From the NCBI RefSeq assembly GCF_029962835.1, contig NC_080582.1, positions 21,212,032 through 21,276,031 on the forward strand: 64,000 nt of DNA. The letters run 5' to 3'. Under the pieces are notes generated by a model, which saw nothing but the letters and a program-made list of their open reading frames with translations, had not been told where the DNA came from and ran no database searches. Positions within the stretch are counted from its first letter, which is position 1; every line of letters starts with the position of its first letter. This DNA comes from Magnolia sinica (Eukaryota; Streptophyta; Magnoliopsida; Magnoliales; Magnoliaceae). The position numbers and the translations under genes were made by a program. Shown piece after piece: positions 1 to 10,730 of the stretch.

Positions 1-1131
1 CGTCTCTGATTTGATTTTTGAATCTGATCGGGTCCACTAACTGGTGGAGATCACCCCATATGGATTGTTAAGATCTAGTGATGATAATCCTAGTTGGGAC
101 GTGCTTGCTTTAGGAGGAAGAGATAGAGGCAGTTCCGTTTTGAACTTAAACTCTGTTTTTAAACGCAAACTGATTGCGGAAGGCGTTGCTGGCTTGGAGA
201 GACGTGACTAACTATAGCATTAACTGGGGTCCACTTATGATGATTTATTGGGAGATCCACTCCCTTCATCGGTTTTGTAGGGTCACGTTAGGGGATAGTT
301 GCGAATATGGAGATGATCGGAGGCTTATCTTGAAAGTTCATATAACGGACGCCAAAACGGACTTGATCTTAATTAACAATCCATGTTTAATGATCGGGGC
401 CGAATTTTGGAAAAAATGTATAGTAGTCAAGATAGGTAAATGGTTGGACAAATTTTGGTGGTTGATTGATGGTGGGAGAATCCTACATCTGAAATTTCAC
501 CCTTTGTGGCAAAAGAAAGGAATTAGCTTCAACATTCAACGATGTAGGATCATAGATCGGGGTCTAAATTTTGTATAACCATGTATTCATATGAGGCTAA
601 TGTGTGGTCCAAATTTGATTTACGATGGACGGCGGGAAGTGGTTTGATCTAAAGATTCAGATTTATATAGAGTTGGTAAGCCTCAAAAGGATACTTCGCG
701 CCTAAGGAAAAAAGCTACCAAAGTGGGGTTTTCCTATTTCACACTTAGTCCATATGATGGGCAACCGAAGTCGTTCATATGGTAGGAAATATCCTACTAC
801 AACTATCCACGAGCTTTCCTCACTCGATGGACACCAAAATCAACAGTGAATGGGCTGATTTGTTAATCGAGCCACTTTTACAATGATCTAAGGGCTGAAA
901 TTCAACGTGTATGGTTAATTTATGATAAATAGGCAAGGTATAAAATTTTACATGAGACTGGTATAGGTTAATGGCATTAAGTTTTTACAATTTTGCCATC
1001 TTTTATTTCTCCAACTTCCACCATCCATAACATCGAACAACACCATCCAAATACATTGAAATTTGACAGACATTCTTTATTTTTCATTCTCTTTCCATTG
1101 CCCCATTTTAGGCCTTGATCACTATAGATGA
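1..1131. other. left flank, no recognised gene
   Basis: I see no recognisable coding domain or element boundary here. A 134-codon open frame at 174-578 (+) resembles no family I know and has no supporting context, so it is not called as a gene. The sequence is AT-rich with short plant-repeat-like phrases. Confidence 0.5.
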
Positions 1132-1139
1132 CCAAGATA

Positions 1140-1160
1140 TAGGGCTATACATCGAGCCAA
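1140..1160 (+). repeat. hAT left terminal inverted repeat
   Basis: It pairs with the reverse complement of 6153-6174. The shared core reads A-G-G, then (C/T)T(A/G)TACA, then CGAG. The flanking 8 bases (1132-1139) are the left copy of the target duplication. Confidence 0.75.
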
Positions 1161-1527
1161 GTCGATTCGAGGTGGGCCAAGCTTGGCTCGACTCATCCAT
1201 GCTATACTCGAGTTCGAGCTTGAGCTCAACATTGAAGCTTGGCTTGTTTGTCAAAGCCGTCGAGTCAAGTTTGAGTCGAGTCGAGTCGAGCTTGTTCATA
1301 TGTTAATTTATTATATTTTTGGCTAAAAAATACAAATTAAATGTCAAACATTTTAAGTTTAAAATGTCTCATATGCCACATTACTAAGACAAAAAAAGAG
1401 TGTCACATAAACCTTTAGATACAATCATACCACAAAACCACATGTTAGTCCTCAACATCAAATCCAAAGAGTTAAAATATATCAGAAAATATAAAACATT
1501 AAAAAAAATATTAAAGCTTACATTCCT

Positions 1528-3574
1528 TTAAGCATTCTGGACCTCGTCTTCACTTTCATTCTCTTCCTCATACTTTTCAACATCGAAACTGCTGCCGCCC
1601 AAAACTGGATGCAACCAATCTTGCGTACATATTAATGCTTCAACTATATTCAAGGCGAATGAGCTTCGATACTTGCTAACTACCCTACTCCTGGTGCTAA
1701 AAGCTTATTCTGATGCCATGGTCGAAATTGGAATTGATTCTAGGGTATTCACGAGCTCTCAACTTCCACCACTACGAAACATCAAAATCATCCTCTTGTA
1801 GCCTTATGACCGGCTCCTTTAGATATTTCTCCACTTCAGATTTAGTTTTATTCGTCTCTATTTCTTCTTCGTCTAAAAAAGACATAAAGTCACGAAGTCG
1901 CTTGCCTGCAGTAAAAAAACTACCCGCAGTTTGAGAAGTACCTACTACACTTAATGTTTCGGCTAAATTATCAACATATGAACTGAACAGCTCTTCAATC
2001 GCAGCATTAATAATGGCGGTCTCCGCTGAAACTCTTTCAGAACTAGAATAAAGTAAACTGAAAACAAATTTAACCATTGCCATCTTGTATCGTAGATCCA
2101 TGACAACAGCAATGGCGATAATTAACAAGTGACATTCAGCCCAATACATATTAAATTTCATCTACATTCATAAAGTCATCGCTAGTAAAAAAATCCAAAC
2201 CATCAACGGCACACTTTTTTAACATATCCGTAATGAAAATAATTTCAGGGAGAAATTGATTTGCCGTAAGATACTTATTTTCTGAAAAAAAGTTTGTGCA
2301 GTAGTAAAAAACTTTGAGAAATTGATGAGCATCTTTAGCTTTCTTCCAGTCTTCATCAATTGGCATGTATGTGTACATTTTACAGCGTGCCGCAAGTTCA
2401 GGGAATGCAACTTTAAATTCTAAAGTCGTATCCAACATTTCATAAGTTGAATTTTAGCAGCGCAGACATCCAACTTCAACTGATATTTAGATTTCAAATC
2501 CAAACATTAGATTATATCATTCCACATACTTAGTCTTGAAGGTGACCCTCTTATATATTTAACGTTATCTCGTATGTTGGCAATCGTCGAATTAATTTCT
2601 TTTAGCCCTTCTTGCACAATCAAGTTGAGTATGTGAGCACAACATCTGACTTGGAATATTTTACCTTCGAAGAATAAATTTTCAGCAGCCTTGAACTGAA
2701 TACGTAAGAAAGAAACTAAAGTATTGTTTGAAAAGGCATTATCTGTAGTAATTGAAGAAATTTTCTTTTCAATGTCCCACTCAACAAAACGGTTGTAAAT
2801 GAAGTCGGACAGTACCACACTGGTATGAGGAGGAAGAATGTAATGGAAGTTTAAAATCATCTTTTGTAGTTTCCAATCCGCATCAATGAAGTGTGCGGTC
2901 AATGACATATATCCCTTTGTTTGATTCGAGGCCGTCCACATATTCGAAATCAAACTTATTCTGGATACGGATGCTAGAAGAGCTTTCAAGTTAGCTTTCT
3001 CAATAGCATATATCTTCATGCACTCTCTTTTCACAGTAATACGAGAGGCGCCCTTCTCACATTTGGGATTTAGAAATTTACAAAATTCCATGAAAACTTT
3101 GCTTTCTACCAAACAAAATGGCTTCTCATTAACTATTACCAAACTAAATGGCTTCTCATTAACTATCACCAACCTCGCAAACCACTCTTTCAGTTTTTCC
3201 AGATCATACTTATACGTTGAGAGTGTAGCTTGAGAGTCGTCATCTTCAGAAATGGAAAATGAACGTAGTTACTCGACTCGACCCTTCAATGTTCTTGGTC
3301 TCTTCACACATTTATGAAGATGCCTCTGATAGTAAGTTATAGAAGAAGCAGATTGTTTGCTATAAAGGGTTTTACAAAACTTGCATCTAATCTTGACTGA
3401 ACCATCTGGTTACATGATCTCATCAAAAGATTCTCATATTGCTGATCTTTTTTTCCCTTTCATCGAACTTGAAGTTGTTTTAACCTTGTTTTCTAATTTA
3501 TCTGCCTTCACAACAAAAGGAGATGTGATTGATACACCAGGGTCAGGAGTACTTGGGTTTTCTTTAATAGTCAT
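1528..3574 (-). pseudogene. hAT transposase pseudogene (RICESLEEPER/DAYSLEEPER-like)
   Basis: Reading on the reverse strand from an ATG at 3574: a short Ser/Thr/Lys-rich N-terminus; a BED zinc finger near 3420-3300 (CKFC, then H-x4-C in HLHKC); the RNase-H-like catalytic region (MWTASNQTKGYMSLTAHF; ITTDNAFSNN; HILNLIVQEGLKEI) at about 3172-2507; a middle block with FLKVFYYCTNFFSENKYLTA at 2438-2151; and the hATC dimerisation region down to about 1528, where MASE*AFSTRSRVV and ALICTQDWLHPVL are visible. Breaks seen: two stops just before the zinc finger (TGA where this family usually has Trp, then TAA), frameshifts between blocks, and a stop inside the MASE-AFS motif. The first catalytic Asp (usually D-M/L-W-T) is Asn here, while the DNA motif Asp is kept. 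In this family the protein binds element ends and catalyses cut-and-paste transposition in the nucleus. This copy is dead. Confidence 0.88.
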
Positions 3575-4505
3575 CTAAAAATCAAAAGATAACAAGGGTA
3601 GGATAAGATCAGGGCTTTTAAAGGTTGAAATAATCAGTCAATCACATTTATACGTATATATAAATATATAATACAAATAATATTGGACCCCTTCATAAAC
3701 TACAAAATACAAGTGTTTCAAATAATCCCCTAACAAATAAATCCACCGGGATACATACATATACATAACTATAAATTGTCCATAATTATTTCAAAATTTA
3801 TTTACTAATTATCTCTAAATATCTTATTCCTACTTGTCTCTATCTAGAGGTGTTAATTGTCTCTATCCCATTCGGTAACATACCATGTACTGTCCCCATA
3901 CAATTTAAATGCGAGCCAAAATTTCGGCAGCACCTTCCTATATTCTCCAGATATATGTAAAATTCAATATTAATTAGTTGCCACACCCATGTATAATCCA
4001 TTACACATGTAGTGGAAACCAACTAGTAAAGAACCACATATCCAGAGAAAATATAGGGAAACACTACCGAAATTTTAACTACATGTAAATTGAATGATGA
4101 TAACCTAAGTATATGGTATAGTACCAAACTGTCTAAAATGGAATAATTTAGAAATTCACAAAGAACAAGTATTTTCAGTAGAATGATTGTATTTGTTCAA
4201 TATAAATTCCTAAATAGGGGGTATATTTTTAAACCACTAGGTGGCCTAAATATTAATTAACATCATCAGATGACAAATAATCATAAACATTAATATTTAA
4301 AGAACAAATATCAAAATATATAAGAAACAATTTATCTATACAATTACAAGTCTACAAGTAAAAAATTTAAGAACAAATAAGAAGATAATGCATTTATGGT
4401 AGGCAAGTTAAGTTAAAGCATTATAGTAGGAAAGTTAAGTCAATGTATTTACTTCATACAAGTACAACTACAATTCTACAAGACTACAAATTTAATATAT
4501 CAAAG

Positions 4506-5254
4506 TTAAGCGTTAATATTCTCCTTATCCTACTCTAGATCAGATCCATAATTTTCATCATCCAAGCTCGGGCTGGTGGTATCCTCTCCAATATGCTCAT
4601 TAACCTTCTCTGAATCAGAAGGTGGGGAGATTATTTCACCATGCTCTTGTATAAATTCAACTAATTTTTTTAAACTATTTTTATGAGCTGATCTATACGG
4701 AATACCCAAGATCTTTTACAATGAAGCGAGTTTGGAAATAAACTTTGATGGCTTCTTGCTCGTTAAGCTCAGTCCTGCTTCTGCGTCATGTTGTCGAGGA
4801 GCACATCGTTTGTATCTTGATGCATCTGCCTCTTCCTTACTTAAATTTAAGGCTATTTGTAATTGCTCTTCTTCTAGTCTTCTTAATCTAGCTTCATTCT
4901 CGTCTTCCTCTTCCCTACTTATTCTCTTCGCCCTCTCTATTTCAGAATCTTCGTTGATTAGAATAGGTCTGTTATAGTGTATCCTATGGCTAGTTGTATT
5001 TGGTATGGGGGAGGGGGTAGAAGGCTTCTTGTTGAAGTCTACAAGAGCCTAGTATAAAAATCGTACCTCCTTTGATGATTTGGGACATAGTTTTACATCT
5101 CCCCCCGACCTGATAAGTGTAGTCTAAGCCGATTTATTTTGTTAACAAATCTGGCCCCACACAAATTACATTAGATTTTCATTCTTCCAGAGTTTGGGGA
5201 GTATATTTGGGATCCATAATCCTAAATATCGGTGGATGGATCATCTGAAGACAT
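4506..5254 (-). pseudogene. BED zinc finger plus UIM-like protein gene, broken, inside the hAT element
   Basis: From an ATG at 5254 (reverse strand) the frame opens MSSDDPSTDI, then after stops gives a BED-type finger with CNLCGARFVNKINRLRLHL followed by GRGEM and a PN motif, as in the 'HLAG.KGDVKPCP' class of plant hAT BED fingers. One frameshift later (near 5050) it continues as DFNKKPSTPSPIPN, an acidic and basic helical stretch, and EEEQLQIALNLSKEEAD at about 4880-4830. That last stretch fits the ubiquitin-interacting motif (acidic patch, L-x-x-A-L-x-x-S-x-x-E). The rest includes GIPYRSAHKNSLKKL and an acidic tail ending in a TAA at 4506. Five or more in-frame stops make it a pseudogene. 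It lies about 0.9 kb upstream of the transposase gene on the same strand, so it may be a second element protein or a captured host fragment. The function is unknown and the UIM assignment is by motif only. Confidence 0.55.
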
Positions 5255-5329
5255 TGCTGCACATAATTTAAAATATTGTTAATTTATTATAACTTATAAT
5301 TTATAAACAAATATTGGTGTGAATTTGGA

Positions 5330-5530
5330 AGAATCAACCCCGCACACGAACACATAGCCACATCACCCAACCTGACCCAACCCCTAACCCAACTCAACAC
5401 AGCGCCCAATGACCCCAACCCAACCCCCCCCCCCCCCTGACCCAAACCCCAACCTGACTCAACCCAGCGAGCCAGCGCCCAACCCGACCTAACCTAGCCC
5501 ACCCAACCCAACCCGACCCGACTCAATCAT
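5330..5530. repeat. low-complexity CCCAACCCGACC tract
   Basis: Irregular tandem runs of ACCCAACC, CCCGACC and similar, with a short poly-C run. It lies within the hAT element, upstream of its genes. It is not a telomeric repeat array, because the units are irregular and the plant TTTAGGG unit is absent. Confidence 0.7.
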
Positions 5531-6152
5531 ATTTAAAAATAAAAATTAAAAAAATCTACAATAAATCTACAATCATATATTTTTTATATTAATATAAATA
5601 AATAAATAAATAATAATCTACCTTCGTTTGTGGTGGTCGAATGGGCTGATAATGGTTGCTGAGCGGGCCGAGTCAAGATTGGGCACGGGTTGGCTTGGAG
5701 AGATCAAGAGAATGAGAGAAAGAGAGAGATAGAGAGGGGCAAGACAGTCTCTGGCCAGCGGAGATGTCAACTGGCGGGCAGCGACATGCAGCGTGCTGGG
5801 TGCGGCCATGCGATCATCGTCGTGCTAGATTGATGGGTGGGGTAAAGGAAAGAAAGAGAGGGAGGGTAGGGTTGGGTAGGATTTCTTTTAAACTTTAAAC
5901 TTTTTTTAAGTATATATTATATATATATATATATAATATTAATATAATGAATATAATTTTAAAAATATTACTCGAGTTGAATGGAATTCAAGTTCGAGCT
6001 TCGAGTCGAGTTAAGCTAAAATGCACCATGCACGAACTCGGCTCGAACTCAACTCGAGCTTTAGAAATTTAGCTTGACTCGCCCTGAGTTGGCCTTTCAA
6101 GCCGAGTCAATCTGAGCTGACTTGAGTCAAGTCGAGCGAGCTTTTCGAGCTA

Positions 6153-6174
6153 GCTCAACTCGTGTACAACCTTA
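6153..6174 (-). repeat. hAT right terminal inverted repeat
   Basis: On the reverse strand it reads TAAGGTTGTACACGAGTTGA, matching the left end. It is followed outside the element by the right target-duplication copy at 6175-6182. Confidence 0.75.
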
Positions 6175-6182
6175 CTAAGATG

Positions 6183-8065
6183 CCTTTTTAATGGGCTATA
6201 CCGCCCTGAGTTCTGAATCAACGTTTTCATATATCTAATAAAGAAGTCAGCCAGTAGTTGTGGCATATACCTTACAATCTTCGAACTGAGCAATTCATTC
6301 TGATATTTAAGCGGCCCTTTTGGCGGATCCAAATATGATGGATGGTCAGATGACATGCTAAAAATATGAAAACTTGATGTATTTAAGTGGTTGTACAGTC
6401 AACTTATAAATGAATGAACACAAGTAGGTTTTTGGAGTGATCAAAAGGTAGAAAATGTATACCGTTAGATTCAAGTGACTTGTTCACATGTGTAAGTTTC
6501 TCAAATTATAGTCTTGATGGTGGGTTAAGCATATTCATAGGTGGTGAACGAGATGAACAGATCAGAATCTCCATTTGATATGTCCACGAATGGATGTGGA
6601 AATCAAATAGCTAGTTTACTATGATTGGGTAGTCCAAAATCAAAGTGGACAGTCAAATGTCTTTATCTAATGGTGAATATTTGATTGAGTAGTTAGTTAT
6701 GCTAGAAAGACGAGGAGACTTGGATATATGATGGTCTGTCTTACAAATCAATGGTTGAATGACTTGATTTATGGATGAATATTATTCCCAACGGTCAGAT
6801 TTGGGTTGGAGAATAGATGTAAGGTTAGGATTGGCTAAATTGGTATTGTACAAATATACATACTAAGTTAAACTTTATGGTGACACTTGAGAACTTTCAA
6901 TACTCAGGTATTGAAAAGTTCAAGGTATTACAATCTATCCCCCTTAAAAAAAATTGACTTTGAAATTTAATTACTTCTACCATTTATATTGATTTATTAT
7001 GTTTAAGTTTTCAATGTATTCCTCATGATGTAGGTATATATGTCTAGGTGTGCGTATAATTGGCTACATAAAATCAGGACGCTACAAAGCGAGTTGACTC
7101 TATTGTTTCTCATTGGGTTGTGGTTAGGAATAAGTTGAGTTAGAGCCTTCTTATCTAGCGAATCAGGGGCGGAAATCGATTGTCGCGACATAGTGATTTA
7201 GCTCGCTGTCCAACTTAGGTTCGAAACCAAGTTGAGTCAATGTACTCCATTTGATGCTGGGTTAACTTAGTTAACCCGCTGAGTTTAATCTCAATAGGGC
7301 CTGATTTAGTTATGACCTGAACCATCAATATTAGAGGTTTTCTAGGTGGGTTGTGCTTTACTCAAGCTCAAGAAGACTCAGTTTTCCACTGAGTCGAGTC
7401 TCGTTGAGGCCACCGGATTGTGCAAGTGAGTCATCAAGTGACTCGGTAAGCTCTGACCGAGTACTTATTCAAATTGAAATCTGATAATTGATGAGTTTTC
7501 ATTCTAGAATCTCGGTAGCTAGCCTGGAAGGGATCCGATTCGTAGGGTTGAGTCGTTCAAGTTCAAGTTGGGAGGAGCCCGATTTGAGGCGGAGTCGTTG
7601 TTAAGTTATAACTATGTTGACTCAGTAGGGTTGCTAAGTCTACTTCCAAATAGTGTGAGTTCAAACCTCGTTCGATTAGCAATCATCATATTTCCCTGCT
7701 TCAAGGTCGGGTAAGAGAGTTCGACTCAATTTGTTTCAAAGTCGAGTTGTACCGTGACTCATCTAAGTTGATTTTGGAGTTTTTACTTAAATTCCAATCT
7801 AGTCATCATTAAACCGTTCTAATCTTATATTGGAATTTGAATCACCTCCTCTAGGTCCTCTTTATTTAGCCGAGTTCTATCAAGTTCCCCCCAGTTTGTG
7901 CCAATCGGCTCCAAATCAGGCCAAGTCAAGCTTGTAGCAGAATATAAAGAATGGTGTTATGATCTAACTATACACATGGTTTAAAGTATGGTGAGATTGG
8001 ATTCTTGAGCATGTGCAAACAATTCTAATAGCATTGGAGGGCAATTCTTAATTCTAAAGGTGAGG
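6183..8065. other. old non-coding repeat, with a probable reverse-strand LTR junction near 6932
   Basis: No coding domain seen. At 6933-6950 the reverse strand reads a purine run, AAGGGGGATAGAT, followed directly by TGTAATACCTTGAAC. That is the layout of a polypurine tract and 3'-LTR start in Tekay-type elements (compare 31204-31225 here). No pol remains next to it. The stretch 7200-7870 is rich in GAGTCGAGTT-like phrases. The solo LTR at 8071 is inserted into the right side of this sequence. Confidence 0.4.
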
Positions 8066-8870
8066 ATCACTGTAAGACCTGTATCCTAGTCCGTACCACT
8101 CCGTTAGCTTCCGGGGTCCTTCCGGTCGAATTCCGACAGCCTTCGCACCGTATCCGACAATTGCACGCGATCCTAAACCAGGTCCCGCATACCGAAGTCA
8201 GTTCGAACCGAAACTTGTATCATAGCGACCGCGTCGTCGTCGCGGTTCCAACGCCGCGACTTGCGCACCGAACCGATACCCATACCAGGAGATGTCAATC
8301 TGCATTCATTCCGAAGAAACGTCGCGCGTTACGAATATCGAGGGAATCTCTACAATAAGTCCCATCAATCAACCATAAATGCATCCCTTATCCAAGTACA
8401 ACCACCCCACTCCTCCTTTTCCCATAAGTCAAACCTTTCTCTCCCTCACCATTCCTCTTTTTCCCATTTTTAACCACAACCATACCACTTTTACAAATTT
8501 TCAACCCAACCCATCACCCATTACACCTCACCCATCCATATCACTCTCATCATCTCTCATTTCTCAAAGCTCCCAAGCAACTCAAGCCTCACACATCCAA
8601 GCTTCCCTCTCCCTCCCAAGTGTGGTCCACCTTCTCATCTTCCATCTACACCCTCTCATCTCCCATCTCAACCATCCAAACTCCATCTCCTCCATTGGAA
8701 TCGAAGCTAAGGAGCATTGGAGTCTAAGGGACCAAGAAGAAGGAAGATAAGGTGGGTGATCTACCGTTGTTTTCAATTTTAAGGGCCACTTGTTGTGGGA
8801 CCCACTTGATGTATGAGTTGTATCAATAGAGGGCCCATAGTGGCGGGGTCCCTCCTCTCTATCTCACCGT

Positions 8871-8875
<5 letters not shown>

Positions 8876-8918
<43 letters not shown>
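8876..8918. repeat. (CT)n microsatellite
   Basis: About 20 uninterrupted CT units. The reverse-oriented copy of this LTR family carries a GA tract at the matching place (about 38287-38321). Confidence 0.9.
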
Positions 8919-8924
<6 letters not shown>

Positions 8925-9047
8925 ATGATGGTGTGGATCCCACCAATATGTGTTATATCTACCCGTCCATCTACATTAGATGGTGTGGCCCATCCTATTG
9001 TAGGTGATGATCCACACCATCCACTGTTTGGATGGACCCAATACATC

Positions 9048-9200
9048 TTATTTTCTATATATTATATTTTATATAATATATATATATATATGATATATAT
9101 AATATTTTATATAATATATATATGATATATATAATATATATGTATTATATATATATAATATAAAATATATATTATATGTATATATATATGTATACATATA
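9048..9200. repeat. AT-rich (TA)n tract
   Basis: Almost pure A/T, with TATATA and TATAATAT runs, inside the family A solo LTR. Confidence 0.85.
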
Positions 9201-9252
9201 GGTGGGCCACGTCTAAGTGGGACCCACCATAATGCTTGTGTTATATGTGGAC

Positions 9253-9278
9253 CGTCCAGCGTCCCTGGACGCTGGACG
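9253..9278. repeat. perfect hairpin, 12-bp stem
   Basis: Stem CGTCCAGCGTCC, 2-base loop CT, then the exact reverse complement. The other copy of this LTR keeps an 11-bp stem at 38010-38035 with a different loop, TAAG. Confidence 0.8.
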
Positions 9279-10019
9279 TGGAGTGGTAAACAGAGAAGTG
9301 TGAACCGACGCTGGTCCATATGGCAGCTTTAAATATATATATATATATATATAATAATATTTTTTTTGGGCACTCATGTAGGCCCCACCTGGATGTATGT
9401 ATAAGATCCAAGCCATCCATCCTCTTCCTCAAATCATTTTAGGCGTTGAACCGAAAAATGAGGTTGATTTGGTTTTCTGGTGGGCCATGGTATCGAAAAC
9501 AGTGTTCCTACCTTCGATTTACTCCCTGATGCTCCTATATATCAAAAACAGCTCAATATTGGACTTTATGGGTTTGTATCGAGCCACAAGGACCAATGGC
9601 TGGAGTAGATCTTGCTGATGTGGGCCCCATCTACTAAAAACCACAGAAAAATATATATATATATATATAAAAGAATAATACACAGCAGCAGCTGCAGCTG
9701 TCAGAAGCAGGCGCAGGCACTGCCTGCGGCACTGGCGGACGGGCGGACGAGGCAGGCCTCACGGCCCCAACCGTCGGTCCCACCTTGATGCGTTTCAGCC
9801 ATCAACACCATGCATTTGATGGGTCCCCTTTGTCCATGGGACGTCTCCAAAAATCAGCCGTAAACGGAACTCAGGTGGGCCATACCATCTAAAATCATGT
9901 GAAGACATGCCTAAAACATATAAAATCGCTTGGTGGGGCCTACCTGAGTTTTGGATGTTGCTGAAATTTGGTCTGGACCGTCAGTCCAGTGGGACACACA
10001 TAATGGGTGGGCTGGATCT

Positions 10020-10330
10020 GTGGACCACATCACGGTGGGCCCCAGGTTTGGGTGGCCTCGTCAACAGTTTGAATGGCAAATGAACATTACCGTGGGCCCT
10101 CGTCCACGTGACCTTATAAACAGATTGGATGATAGATAAATATCACGGTGGGTCTAACGTCCACGTGACCTCATGAACAGGTTGTATGGTAAACAAGCAT
10201 CGCTGTGGGTCCTACCCCCCTCCTGGTCCACGTGACCTTATCAATAGGTTGGGTGAGAAATAAACATCACTATGGCCCCCAGGTTTGAGTGACCTTATCA
10301 ATGGGCTGGATGGAATATAAACATTATGGT
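10020..10330. repeat. minisatellite, about 57-bp unit
   Basis: About five diverged units, each carrying a 'GTGGGCC', a 'CCACGTGACCTTAT', a 'TTGGATGG' and an 'AAACATCAC' block. The matching array in the reverse copy is at 37040-37350. Confidence 0.7.
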
Positions 10331-10504
10331 GTGCCCCATATGAGACCCACTAAGGCATGAATCGTAATCTACACTTTCCTTTAGTGTGGGCCCTACCATA
10401 AGGTATGTATTTCATCTGTGCCAACCATCCTTTCCATCCCACTAGGACCCACCATGATGCATGTGTTTCATCCAAGCTGGCCAATCATTTGGGAAATTAT
10501 TTTT

Positions 10505-10730
10505 AAGGCCATGTGATGAGGCCCATCTTGACATATTTATGGGCCGTTCATTAAGGCCCACTTTGAATTGTATAAGGCTCATTGTTGAGGCCCATCTTGA
10601 TGTGTTAGTGGTCCTTGTTAAGGCCCACCTTGATATGTATATGTGAGACCCATGTATGAGGCCCATTTGATGTACTAGAGGCCCATGGGTCAAGGCCCAA
10701 TAGGACGTACATAAGGCCCATTGTAGTGTA
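10505..10730. repeat. GGCCCA-rich short tandem array
   Basis: Repeats of roughly 30-40 bases built around AAGGCCCACCTTGATGTG. The related array in the reverse copy is near 36590-36860. Confidence 0.6.

Larger units (their letters stand above)
1140..6174 (-). mobile_element. hAT-superfamily DNA transposon, decayed but with both ends
   Basis: Both ends carry related inverted termini: left TAGGGCTATACATCGAGCC, right (reverse complement) TAAGGTTGTACACGAGTTGA. They are flanked by an imperfect 8-bp target duplication, CCAAGATA at 1132-1139 and CTAAGATG at 6175-6182 (6 of 8 match). Both subterminal zones are crowded with CGAG/CTCG motifs, as is usual for hAT elements. Between them lie, on the reverse strand, a broken hAT transposase gene (1528-3574) and a second broken gene (4506-5254). 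The 5.0-kb length, the 8-bp duplication and the transposase all agree with hAT. Stops and frameshifts show it cannot move by itself. Confidence 0.85.

Noticed and set aside
174..578. 134-codon open frame at the left edge
   Set aside because: No domain, no neighbours, unusual composition. It looks like chance in repeat-rich DNA.
5338..5525. Interstitial telomere
   Set aside because: The C-rich units are irregular and do not repeat CCCTAAA.
8161..8750. Chain of overlapping open frames in the solo LTR
   Set aside because: Ser/Pro/His-rich, from low-complexity CT- and CA-rich DNA. No matching frame survives in the reverse copy.
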